Below, in pieces: positions 28,255 to 36,379 of a stretch of DNA of 64,000 nt. A program made the position numbers and the translations under genes. Origin of the DNA: Halotia branconii CENA392 (lineage in GTDB: Bacteria > Cyanobacteriota > Cyanobacteriia > Cyanobacteriales > Nostocaceae); assembly GCF_029953635.1 (NCBI RefSeq), contig NZ_CP124544.1:124001-188000 (forward strand), written 5' to 3'. The notes beneath the pieces were generated by a model. It had not been told where the DNA came from, ran no database searches, and worked only from the letters and a program-made list of their open reading frames with translations. How positions within the stretch are numbered: the stretch's first letter is position 1; each line of letters begins with the position of its first letter.

Positions 28255-29394
28255 ATGATCAAGGTTGCATTTAATGCCAGACTTCTGACAACACCTACAT
28301 TGAGAGGATGGAACCGCTACACTATAAATCTGTTGCAAGAATTAGCAGCATTGGGTATAAAACTTTTTTTGTACTCAGACCAGCCTTTACATTCAACGCA
28401 TTTAGAAAAGTTACCTATAGATAGCTATTATGTACGCATTGCTCCCCCTATGCGCTATGTTTTATGGGAACAATATTGGTTGCCAAAACAATGTGAAAAA
28501 GACAAAATAGAGATTTTACACTGCCCAATGAACTTTGGTCTTCCTTGGTCAAGTCCTTGCCCTCGCGTATTGACTTTGCATGATGCAATAGACCAAGTTT
28601 ATTACTCCCAAGATAAATCTTGGTATCAACAGTTGAATCTGACAGATATACAAAATAGAATTTATCATTGGATTGCGAGAAATCAAGCAGAGCGTATTAT
28701 TACTGTTAGTCAGCATTCCAAACAAGATATTATTGAATATTTACATATCCCAGAAAACAAAATTACAGTTATTTACGAAGCTGCTAATAAAACTTTTCAT
28801 CAGAAAATAACTCAATCTGAATCCTTACGAGTTCGTGATAAATATCAGTTACAACGTAGTTATATTTTTTATATTGGTGGCTGGGAAAAACGCAAAAATA
28901 TTCCTTTCTTAATGAATGCTTTTGCTCAAGCTAATATAAAGGGCGTAGATTTAGTACTCGCTGGTGGTAAAGATGAAGAGCGTACTACACTAGTTAATTT
29001 GGCAGAATCGTTAGAAATAAAAAATCGTTTGCAGCTTTTAGGTTGGGTAGATGACGTAGATTTGCCAGCACTTTATGCTGAAGCTATCTGTTTTGTTTAT
29101 CCTAGCGAATACGAAGGTTTTGGTCTGCAAATGTGTGAAGCAATGGCGGTTGGTTGTCCAGTTTTTGCTGCAAGATCTACTTGTTTACCAGAGGTTTTAG
29201 GCAATGGTGGTGAAACTTTTTCAATTTCTGAAACTGAAGAGCTAGTTAATTTATTGCAGTGCTTAGTAAACGATAGATCCTACTATTATCATCTAGCTAA
29301 TCGAGCTAAAAACCGCAGCCAACAATTTAGTTGGCAAACCACTTCTCAAAGAACGCAAGAAGTTTACCAACAAATATTATGCAAGACAATCTAG
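28255..29394 (+). CDS. Glycosyltransferase, GT4 family (5)
   Basis: 379 residues. It begins VAFNARLLTTPTLRGWNRYT, with LTLHDAIDQVYY and RIITVSQHSKQDIIEYL in the linker. The donor domain has FYIGGWEKRKNIPFLMNAF and the E287/E295 pair in YEGFGLQMCEAMAVGCPVF, then STCLPEVLG. This matches the GT4 branch of mannosyl/rhamnosyl-type transferases of the WbaZ/MtfB kind, by general appearance only. Its end overlaps the next gene by 16 bp. Confidence 0.9.
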   Translation: MIKVAFNARLLTTPTLRGWNRYTINLLQELAALGIKLFLYSDQPLHSTHLEKLPIDSYYVRIAPPMRYVLWEQYWLPKQCEKDKIEILHCPMNFGLPWSSPCPRVLTLHDAIDQVYYSQDKSWYQQLNLTDIQNRIYHWIARNQAERIITVSQHSKQDIIEYLHIPENKITVIYEAANKTFHQKITQSESLRVRDKYQLQRSYIFYIGGWEKRKNIPFLMNAFAQANIKGVDLVLAGGKDEERTTLVNLAESLEIKNRLQLLGWVDDVDLPALYAEAICFVYPSEYEGFGLQMCEAMAVGCPVFAARSTCLPEVLGNGGETFSISETEELVNLLQCLVNDRSYYYHLANRAKNRSQQFSWQTTSQRTQEVYQQILCKTI

Positions 29395-30044
29395 TTTATT
29401 TAAATTATTGGGAAAGAAAAGAATTGCTAAAATCAGGAGTACCAAAATTCTTTTTAATTCGGTGGTGGTTATCATCAGAACTTTGTGAGGTTGAACAAGT
29501 TATTTTTAACACAATTAAAAATCGAGATACTATTCTTGATGTAGGAGCTGGTGATCTGAAAATAATGCAAAAAATGAAACAAGCAGGTTATTCAGGACAG
29601 TATCATACGCAAGATATAGGTGCAGAATTTAAATATGAATATACAACTTTAAATGAAATAAAACATCAATACTCAGCTATTTTATGTTTAGATATTATCG
29701 AGCATTTACAGTTAACAGAAGGTCTAGCAATGATTCATAAAATGATTGGTTTGTTAGCTCCAGGTGGTGTAATTATTTTACAAACTCCTAATGGACGCTG
29801 TGTAAGAAGTCCATTAGCTTCAGATATGACGCACATTCATTGTTACAATATCAATGATTTATGGTCTTATTTAACATGTATGGGATTACAAGTTGAAGGA
29901 TATAGAGTTGTTTTTGAAGCAAAACAAAAAACTTGGAATCAGCGAATGATAGAAATAGTAGGGAAATATATTATTACTCGCATTTTAGGTCTTGATTATG
30001 CTGATAATATAATTTTGATTGGTTATAAGCAAAGTGTTAAATAA
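29379..30044 (+). CDS. SAM-dependent methyltransferase, small
   Basis: 221 residues from the ATG at 29379, chosen because the peptide from the upstream in-frame start lies wholly inside the preceding gene. Motif I is DTILDVGAGDLKIMQKMKQA, motif II is YSAILCLDIIEHLQLTEGLA and motif III is APGGVIILQTPNG; SDMTHIHCYN follows. A class I methyltransferase, third functional one in the cluster. Probably modifies a sugar or the end of the chain; the substrate is not visible. Confidence 0.82.
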   Translation: MQDNLVYLNYWERKELLKSGVPKFFLIRWWLSSELCEVEQVIFNTIKNRDTILDVGAGDLKIMQKMKQAGYSGQYHTQDIGAEFKYEYTTLNEIKHQYSAILCLDIIEHLQLTEGLAMIHKMIGLLAPGGVIILQTPNGRCVRSPLASDMTHIHCYNINDLWSYLTCMGLQVEGYRVVFEAKQKTWNQRMIEIVGKYIITRILGLDYADNIILIGYKQSVK

Positions 30045-30138
30045 TAAATGTGATATATAAATATTATCAAACTCTAAAAAATCCTCAACTTCCTTTCTTT
30101 TACTATTCCTAATATCCAATAAATTTAATATAAATAAA

Positions 30139-31680
30139 ATGCATCGTACTGGACGTTCAGTAGTTAACTTTGCCACTGGACTTATGTTGCAAGTGATAAC
30201 ACTGAGCATAGGTTTATTCGCTACCCCTGTGCTACTAAGTTGGCTAGGTGACGATCGCTATGGAGCATTTCGCGCTGCAACTGATTGGGGAAATTATCTT
30301 AATCTCTTAGAACTGGGAATAGGTGGTTCATTATTGGCGCTGTTGGCAAAAGCGGTTGGAATTGGCGATCGCCACCAAATCCGTCTCACACTAGCAACGG
30401 GAATCAAAACCTACCTCAACATTATGGGTGTCATGATGCTGGTAGGAGTTGGATTGGGCTGTTTCATAACTAATTTAGTGCCTGTTAAAGGATTACTCGT
30501 AGGCGAACTCCAAAAGGGCTACTGGTTGGGATTGTTGGGTATTTTATTACTACCTTTAAGCCCTTTTCGCCTCTTAGCAGCCGCTAGTCAACGCAGTTAT
30601 GCTGATAACGTGTTTATTATTTTTCAAAGTTTGATAGTTACTAGTGTGTCATTACTACTTGCACGAGCTAAATTTGGCATCACTGGACAATATATAGCTA
30701 TATTATTAGGGAATATTTTCTTTCAATTAGTTATGTGTTGGGATGGGCTGCGTCGTTATCCAGATGTTTTTAGATATTTAGGCGATCGCAAATCCCAACT
30801 TCCTATCGAAAAACAAATCTGGCAACTGAACTGGCCGACATTAGCTTTAAATCTTTCTGGTCAGATGAGCTTGTTTACCGATAACATTATCATCTCCTCT
30901 AGCCTTAGTCCGGCAACCGTTGTGCCGTTTTTTGTTACCCAACGTTTGACAATGCTGGCACAATCGCAAATACAAGGCATTGGCAATGCTACCTGGGCAG
31001 CTCTTGCCGATCTGTATGCTAAAGGAGAACGAGAAAAGTTTAACACCCGTTTGATTGAATTAACACGGCTAGTAGCAGTGATGGGACTAGCTTTTATGGT
31101 GGCGATCGCAGCGTATAACCATTACTTTATTAAACTATGGGTAGGAGAAGACCGCTTCGGTGGTGATGGAATTACCTTACTAGCTGCCTGTAATGGGTTT
31201 TTGCTAGGGCTGTTGTCGCTTTGGGGATGGTGTTTTTCTGGTACTGGCAACCAAACTAAATTAGTGCGACCTGCTACACTAGCTGCTGTAATTAATTTTT
31301 TAGCCAGCATTATCAGTACTCACTTTTTTGGTATTATCGGACCGTTGTTGGGTACTTTTATTGCATTTACAACTGTTAGTTTATGGCAATTACCATTACT
31401 AATGCGGGAAGTTTTTGGTACATCTTTAAGACAACTTTTTTTAGCAGTTGCTCAACCTCTGACAGTTAGCCTTCCTTATAGTTTATGCATTTGGTGGATT
31501 GCCAAAAACCATACTCCGTGGGGATGGTTAGGATTAGCTACGGAAATGATTTTGACTGCACTCATTTACTTTGCGCTCACTTGGTTGTTAGTGTTAAATG
31601 AGTCTGAGCGTAAACAATGGGGTAATCGCTTAAAAATGCTATATTCAAGTTTAAAACAGTACGCTCATCATTCCAAATGA
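30139..31680 (+). CDS. Wzx-like flippase (polysaccharide export, MOP superfamily)
   Basis: 513 residues with about twelve to fourteen hydrophobic helices. The opening GLFATPVLLSWLGDDRYGAF and AATDWGNYLNLLELGIGGSL are typical of Wzx/RfbX-type flippases. HIP1 sites occur inside the gene, unlike the AT-rich genes just upstream. It should move lipid-linked repeat units across the plasma membrane for the Wzy-like protein at 23020. Last gene of the cluster; no clear terminator follows. Confidence 0.88.
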   Translation: MHRTGRSVVNFATGLMLQVITLSIGLFATPVLLSWLGDDRYGAFRAATDWGNYLNLLELGIGGSLLALLAKAVGIGDRHQIRLTLATGIKTYLNIMGVMMLVGVGLGCFITNLVPVKGLLVGELQKGYWLGLLGILLLPLSPFRLLAAASQRSYADNVFIIFQSLIVTSVSLLLARAKFGITGQYIAILLGNIFFQLVMCWDGLRRYPDVFRYLGDRKSQLPIEKQIWQLNWPTLALNLSGQMSLFTDNIIISSSLSPATVVPFFVTQRLTMLAQSQIQGIGNATWAALADLYAKGEREKFNTRLIELTRLVAVMGLAFMVAIAAYNHYFIKLWVGEDRFGGDGITLLAACNGFLLGLLSLWGWCFSGTGNQTKLVRPATLAAVINFLASIISTHFFGIIGPLLGTFIAFTTVSLWQLPLLMREVFGTSLRQLFLAVAQPLTVSLPYSLCIWWIAKNHTPWGWLGLATEMILTALIYFALTWLLVLNESERKQWGNRLKMLYSSLKQYAHHSK

Positions 31681-32014
31681 TAACGGGAAAAGTCAGATAA
31701 GCCATTGAGGTCAACACACTCGCTGATTCAACCTCCTGTTATTCCCATACCCCTACAGCACCATCAGCACATTCGCCAGTACCGCAATCTGCCGCGCCAC
31801 CAGTTGCTTCGCTTCAGTAACCGAACCGTGACGTAGTTCGTAAATGGCTTGGTGCAGTCCTGTGTGGGCATTGGTTGCACCGTTGGTTTTAAAGAGCGAT
31901 CGCACTTAGACTAGGTATCTTTTCAAGTAAACTGTCAAAAGCAATCCGATCAATGCGGATACTTAGTAATTTTCTCTACTTCAGCACTTAGTACTGAGTC
32001 AAGTCAATTGATGG
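31681..32014 (-). pseudogene. 5'-truncated copy of a small 58-codon gene (31756-31890)
   Basis: Minus-strand codons read TNAHTGLHQAIYELRHGSVT, then EAKQLVARQIAVLANVLMVL and stop. This is nearly the same as the complete small gene at 34919-35095, but the first about 18 codons are missing. The rest of this 334-bp gap has a HIP1 site and nothing else I can assign. Confidence 0.65.
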
Positions 32015-32356
32015 CTATTTGAATGCTTCGATCTGGTCTAGATAAACATTAATTAGCTTATTATCAATAACTAAATCTTCAATTTGTGGCCAAACACGGG
32101 CTAGAAACGAGTGAAATTCACTTTTTCGCAGATTTCCAAAGCGTAGATGCACTACTTTTGGTGGGGACAAATCAAGCATCAATCGATCCGAAAAATCTGC
32201 ATCTTTGGTAACAATCACCAAATCTTTCTCTTTTGCATACTGCAATATCTGAGTATCACTCGGACTATCACCTAATATTGAAACATGGATGATGGAAAAA
32301 GATGGCGTAAATTGGATTTTAGAAGGTAGATTTTCATCAAATAAAAATCCATTCAT
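32015..32356 (-). CDS. DUF5615 PIN-like protein (putative toxin)
   Basis: 113 residues. The conserved start is FLFDENLP (D7/E8), and the centre is DLVIVTKDADFSDRL followed by PPKVVHLRFGN. These are the acidic residues and layout of DUF5615, a PIN-domain relative expected to act as an RNase. The start overlaps the stop of the upstream DUF433 gene by 4 bp, the usual arrangement of this toxin-antitoxin-like pair. Such pairs stabilise mobile DNA. Confidence 0.85.
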   Translation of the reverse strand: MNGFLFDENLPSKIQFTPSFSIIHVSILGDSPSDTQILQYAKEKDLVIVTKDADFSDRLMLDLSPPKVVHLRFGNLRKSEFHSFLARVWPQIEDLVIDNKLINVYLDQIEAFK

Positions 32357-32577
32357 GCAATTTTTCTAACTTCGTAGTGATTTGCCATTAACTTTGCCGC
32401 GAATTGCATACAAGCATAAATATCTTCTCGTTTTAGAGAGGGATACTCTTCCAGGATTTCTTCGATGGAATCACCTGCACCTAAAAATTCCATAACCGTT
32501 TGCACAGTAATTCGAGTGTTGGCAATAACAGGTCGTCCATTACAAATATCTGGATGAATATTTATTCGATTTTGCAT
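32353..32577 (-). CDS. DUF433 protein (putative antitoxin)
   Basis: 74 residues. HPDICNGRPVIANTRITVQT and EEILEEYPSLKREDIYACMQ are the complete DUF433 signature, a small winged-helix/VapB-like domain. It is translated just before the DUF5615 protein and is expected to neutralise it and repress the operon. The ATG at 32577 is preceded by AGAGAG-type purines. Confidence 0.85.
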   Translation of the reverse strand: MQNRINIHPDICNGRPVIANTRITVQTVMEFLGAGDSIEEILEEYPSLKREDIYACMQFAAKLMANHYEVRKIA

Positions 32578-33292
32578 CAGGATTCTCTCTTCTTCTTGAA
32601 AATCTCAAATTAGACTGTTAATACAATATTAGCCATACAGTACCACGCCTCACATTCGCTGTCTTCCGCAATCTACCACGCCACTATCTGCTTCGCTTCA
32701 GTCACGCCCACCATGCCGTAGTTCGTGGATAGCTTGATGCAGTCCGGTGGGGCATTCGTTGCGCCTGTGATTGCTGTTTGTAGAACTTGTGGCTCTGTCA
32801 TGCTCACATTTTTTTGAGCATTCGTTTTTGATATTGCTGAAGACATCGCTTGTTACTCAGACTTAGCTAAACTTCCTGTAATTTCTGAGATGATTGAATT
32901 TCTGGCATTGGCTCTAATGCGGTAGTTACTGGGGAATATCGGCAATAGCAAATAACCACAGCCTCAAAATCATGATTGGGAATTTCTGGGTGGTTCCAGT
33001 GGGCAGATTAAATCTTTGAATCAAATAACTACAGCCTCAAAATCATGATTGGGAATTTCTGGGGCATATTCCCCTTACTTACTGTTTACGGTTTTCTTTG
33101 TGATTATACTTTCCTCGTAGCAATAAAAGAGGGATTAGGTGAAACTGATTGATTTAAGATTGTTTAGTAACTAGTGTTAGATGATTGATTGTAGGTAAAG
33201 GGTGATTACATGAAATGCGGTGAGCTTTACCAATTCTGGTTGCGCTGTACATTCATTTCTCACACCTTCATGATTTCATGTGAGGAAATCCA
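32578..33292. other. Intergenic region: decayed 58-codon gene copy and a direct repeat
   Basis: At 32655-32800 the minus strand has a third copy of the small gene (MTEPQVLQTAITGATNA), then a frameshift and a stop. Further right a 39-bp sequence (CAGCCTCAAAATCATGATTG and following) occurs twice, at about 32955-32993 and 33026-33064. The region just before 33293 probably holds the promoter of the next gene. Confidence 0.6.
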
Positions 33293-34612
33293 ATGTTTGA
33301 CTCCAGGAAAGTTATCCAATTTTTTGCCTTATCCAGTGTGTATGTAGTTTATCTTCTCACCACTGTAGAGACTTCTTTCGCAGCATTGTCAGTGATCGAA
33401 ACTTCCAATGTATTACGGGCTGAAAAACTAAGGCAGCGAATGTCAGTGATTCTGGCATCAAGCGATGATAAAAAATCACAATTGCACCAGCAAACAAATG
33501 TAAAACTTGAAGAAATAGAAAATATACCACAAGTGATCCAAATAGGTGAACGTGAAGTAAACTACCGCGATATTCGTCTCGATTATTACAATAAATATCT
33601 CCGAACACTTAAACGTCTACCTTCTGAGGGGCAGTCAATAAAAATCCATACCAAAGACAGTAATATTCAACGACTACTCAAGCAACAGCTAAATGATGCA
33701 CTTGAGATATATCAAATTGTTGGACAATTGCTAGATACTGGAGAGGTAGATATTAATTTAAATCATCCCTCAACGCTTCCAGCTATTCAAGTGGCGATCG
33801 CTGAAATGAATTTAGCAACTAATCCAAACGATCAGGCAACAGCTAACGAGGTATGTTTAAATATTGCCCAAAGATGGCAGCAGGATAGTCGAGCTTTAGA
33901 GAAAGCTGGTTTGGGTACACGTTCAGATGTGTTGCAAGCTCGTTATTGGGCAATGCAATGTGGAATTCAAAGAATGAGATTGGAAAAAAATAATTTGAAT
34001 TCAAGTGTTAATAGCGAGTTTCAACCACAGCTGCAAAGACCTATAAAGTTAGAAGAGATAGAGCCGATCATTTTGGGAAAAAATAACATGATTGATCTGG
34101 CACCCATAGACAGTAAAGAACGCTTACGTCGAGAAGTTGAACAGATTATTAACCCTCTTATTGGTTACTACAATGCAAATATCAAACTTTTAAAACCAGT
34201 TACTACAAAACAGTTATTAGAGATTCGTACCGAGGATAGCGATCTTCAAAAGCTGCAAAAGCAGCTTTTGCCTGTAGCAGTTGAATTTAATCGACTTCAG
34301 GGACTTAGATTAACTGCTGGGATACTAACTAATACTATTGGTAGAGGAAGAAATACTGGTAAAGCAATAAGTAATTCTACTGCTGAGATAATGTTGTCAG
34401 CTATTCAGATTGCACTCGCTAACATGAATTTAGCAACTAACCTAAATGAGCGGGCGTTAGCTAACGAAGTAAGTTTAAAAATTGCTCAAACTTGGGAAAA
34501 AAACGCTGTTCTTGAGGAAAAAACTGCTTTTGATAAACGCATCGCAGTTTTATCAGCTCGTTATTGGAGAAGACACTGTGAAATTCAAAAGCTTCGGACA
34601 GAATCTAAGTAG
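33293..34612 (+). CDS. Exported protein with two tandem homologous halves, family unknown
   Basis: 439 residues. An N-terminal hydrophobic signal (FFALSSVYVVYLLTTVETSF, likely cleaved) is followed by two mostly helical halves of about 190 residues. Half one has QVAIAEMNLATNPNDQATAN, EVCLNIAQRWQ and SDVLQARYWAMQCGIQRMRL. Half two has QIALANMNLATNLNERALAN, EVSLKIAQTWE and AVLSARYWRRHCEIQKLR. The halves clearly arose by internal duplication. The RSDVLQARYW block recalls a helix of TolC-type outer-membrane factors, but length and context do not fit, so no function is assigned. GAGGAAA lies 8 bp before the ATG. Confidence 0.75.
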   Translation: MFDSRKVIQFFALSSVYVVYLLTTVETSFAALSVIETSNVLRAEKLRQRMSVILASSDDKKSQLHQQTNVKLEEIENIPQVIQIGEREVNYRDIRLDYYNKYLRTLKRLPSEGQSIKIHTKDSNIQRLLKQQLNDALEIYQIVGQLLDTGEVDINLNHPSTLPAIQVAIAEMNLATNPNDQATANEVCLNIAQRWQQDSRALEKAGLGTRSDVLQARYWAMQCGIQRMRLEKNNLNSSVNSEFQPQLQRPIKLEEIEPIILGKNNMIDLAPIDSKERLRREVEQIINPLIGYYNANIKLLKPVTTKQLLEIRTEDSDLQKLQKQLLPVAVEFNRLQGLRLTAGILTNTIGRGRNTGKAISNSTAEIMLSAIQIALANMNLATNLNERALANEVSLKIAQTWEKNAVLEEKTAFDKRIAVLSARYWRRHCEIQKLRTESK

Positions 34613-34740
34613 TCGTGGCTGATCCAATACTTTTCGGTTACGATTTAAGGCTCTTCCATAGGTGTTATGCTAAACTTTAAAATAAAATTAGAGGCTATTT
34701 ATAAAGTAAATCTAAAGGCGAGTAGGAGGGGATGAGCGCC

Positions 34741-34905
34741 CAGGCTGTCTAATTGGTATGTGAGAGTTTGAGACTCAAGCATAAAAAGAAGTTCCTGACA
34801 TTGATTAACTAAAACTTATATTTTGCTAACTGAATGAGGATGAAGATAGCGTTTTTGTTAATAGGGTGCTTCTGCTAAAGCTAGTCAACAACGTTGAGCA
34901 TTGTA
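34741..34905 (-). pseudogene. Second copy of the relic at 6580-6936
   Basis: Minus-strand sequence aligns with 6580-6735 (shared TCTAATTGGTATG, GAGACTCAAG/GAGATTCAAG, CTTCTGCTAAAGCTA/CTTCTGCAAAAGCTA and ACGTTGA), with several stops. It supports the idea that a once mobile gene left decayed tails at both sites. Confidence 0.45.
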
Positions 34906-34918
34906 CCGTCCTACACCC

Positions 34919-35095
34919 CTACAACACCATCAGCACGTTCGCCAATACCGCTATCTGCCGCGCTACCAACTGCTTCGCTTCACTCACTGACCCATGCCGC
35001 AGTTCGTGAATGGCTTGGTGCAGTCCAGTGTGGGCGTTAGTCGCTGCTGCGATCGCTGTTTGTAAAGTTTGAGGGTTTGTTATTGGTTGACTCAT
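34919..35095 (-). CDS. Small 58-residue protein of a locally repeated family
   Basis: ATG at 35095, stop at 34919. The product is MSQPITNPQTLQTAIAAATN followed by AHTGLHQAIHELRHGSVSEA and KQLVARQIAVLANVLMVL, predicted mostly helical. A truncated copy (31756-31890) and a decayed one (32655-32800) lie within 3.4 kb. Differences between copies are largely at third codon positions in the conserved stretch (for example CAA/CAG and GTA/GTG), which suggests past selection as a protein. Function unknown. Below usual gene-size cut-offs, so it may be missed by routine annotation. Confidence 0.6.
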   Translation of the reverse strand: MSQPITNPQTLQTAIAAATNAHTGLHQAIHELRHGSVSEAKQLVARQIAVLANVLMVL

Positions 35096-35373
35096 TTAAC
35101 CTGGTGTGGGCTTTAGCTGCAAGAGCGATTGCTCTATCTAGTGATTGCTGCTTTTTGGATTAACCTTTTAGCAGTAATTCTCTTGTCACCCAAAATTCTT
35201 TACCTTAGTTGCTAATATGACTTACATTGCAAGGGCTACCGTTGCTAGAGCCTTAAAAATCTAATAGCTTAGACATTGCTATTCCCAATTTTAGTAAAGC
35301 GATCGCATTGCTATGGAAAGTAGGCGATCGCTTTTGCTTTACGGTAGACAACTCAGAGCATAACATTTATTAT

Positions 35374-35703
35374 ATGGTGGAGTCAAGCCAGTCTTGTCAA
35401 GAATTGATTATGTTGGAATTAGATGTTATCGCCAGTATTAACTGGAATCCTGCCTATGGAGAGCGATTAAGAGAGATGCGCGGTAAAGTGTCTATGCAAA
35501 TGTTAGCAGACGAAGTTACCGAAAAATTTGGTTATCGCGTTACTAAGCAGTATATTCAAATGATGGAAAAGCCCTTTGGTGAAAGAGCTTCCAAAACTGT
35601 ACCTTTTCTACTGCTTCGTTATATATGCGCTTCATTAGGCAGGGACGTACAAGAAATATTTGATTCCCCAAAAATTACTAAAAAAATGACAAGACAGTCT
35701 TGA
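35374..35703 (+). CDS. Small DNA-binding-like protein (helix-turn-helix)
   Basis: 109 residues from the ATG at 35374; 35410 is an alternative start. The sequence YGERLREMRGKVSMQMLADE, then VTEKFGYRVTKQYIQMME and LRYICASLGRDVQEIF, follows an XRE/Cro-type arrangement. One helix pair (SMQMLADEV...VTKQYIQMM) would be the turn, and the C-terminal part resembles the usual fifth helix. Two palindromes CAAGACNGTCTT(G/T) overlap its stop codon, and a related GTCTTGTCAAGA is at 35391-35402 near the start. These are candidate operators for autoregulation. HTH assignment is by pattern only. Confidence 0.6.
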   Translation: MVESSQSCQELIMLELDVIASINWNPAYGERLREMRGKVSMQMLADEVTEKFGYRVTKQYIQMMEKPFGERASKTVPFLLLRYICASLGRDVQEIFDSPKITKKMTRQS

Positions 35704-35723
35704 CTTTTGACAAGACTGTCTTT
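35690..35723. promoter_or_regulatory. Paired palindromes at the end of the HTH gene
   Basis: CAAGACAGTCTTG (35690-35702) is itself a 13-bp palindrome. CAAGACTGTCTTT (35711-35723) repeats it after 8 bp, so the whole also forms a 12-bp-stem hairpin. It may be an operator pair or a transcription terminator; the lack of a long T-run favours the former. Confidence 0.5.
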
Positions 35724-35786
35724 ACTATTAAATTAGTAGAAAAACAACATAATACCTCTAGGTAAGCGTTGTAAAACTACTGAAAC

Positions 35787-35831
35787 AAAAGGCGATCACC
35801 CACTTCTTGGCCGGAGAGGAGATCGCCTTTT
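35787..35831 (+). terminator. Inverted repeat, possible terminator
   Basis: AAAAGGCGATC (35787-35797) and GATCGCCTTTT (35821-35831) form a stem with a 23-nt loop, ending in four T. It could end transcription from the HTH gene. It contains HIP1-like GGCGATC, so it may also be chance. Confidence 0.4.
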
Positions 35832-35866
35832 ATGAAAACCCTATACATTTGTACAGGATCTATATT

Positions 35867-36073
35867 ATGGCTTATCCCAAATACACACAGCAAGCATCTT
35901 CACGTTACAGCCTCAAAACAATTACTGTTGCCCCCAACGACGAACAAGTCACAGCCCAAGCCGGACTCGACCAGTTCATCACCTTAACGGGTGACAACGT
36001 GGTTAAAGAGCTTGTTGAATCAAGGATAGAGCCTGAAAGCCCCGCTGAAAATAGAGGCGTTTGTGAGGTTTGA
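35867..36073 (+). CDS. Small protein or gene fragment, unknown
   Basis: 68 codons from the ATG at 35867 (GGATCTATATT upstream). MAYPKYTQQASSRYSLKTIT is followed by VAPNDEQVTAQAGLDQFITL. The sequence looks like the N-terminal end of a longer protein, possibly a transposase; the frame stops at 36073 without a recognisable domain. Nearby is the IS4-type element at 36380. Confidence 0.35.
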   Translation: MAYPKYTQQASSRYSLKTITVAPNDEQVTAQAGLDQFITLTGDNVVKELVESRIEPESPAENRGVCEV

Positions 36074-36379
36074 GGTTCATCAATTCATGAGCTAAGTCAG
36101 ACCATAATTCCATCCCGTAGATCCATAGCTGTCCATAGAGAGCAAAGCTAAAATCGCTCTGTCGAGGGGTCAGGGGAAACGCACCTTATTTTCTAACAAA
36201 AACTAATAAGGATTTCAAAATCATTTATATAATAGGACTTACGCAACTGGCACAGTGCGATCGCCTTAATAGTAGATAAGTATTACTTTGGCACAGTTCT
36301 GAAAGCTTTGTATTCGGAATAGAAATGGTATTAGTGAAGCACTATTGAAATATTTATGAGAAAATAAGTATCTTAGTCC
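36074..36379. other. Gap before the second IS4-type element
   Basis: 306 bp without a gene. It includes AGGACTTACGCAACTGG at about 36234, a sequence often seen at ends of small cyanobacterial elements, but I see no matching second end. Confidence 0.35.

Noticed and set aside
32950..33064. Two copies of a 39-bp sequence, possible start of a CRISPR array
   Set aside because: Only two copies, repeat too long relative to a spacer, no palindromic repeat and no cas genes nearby.
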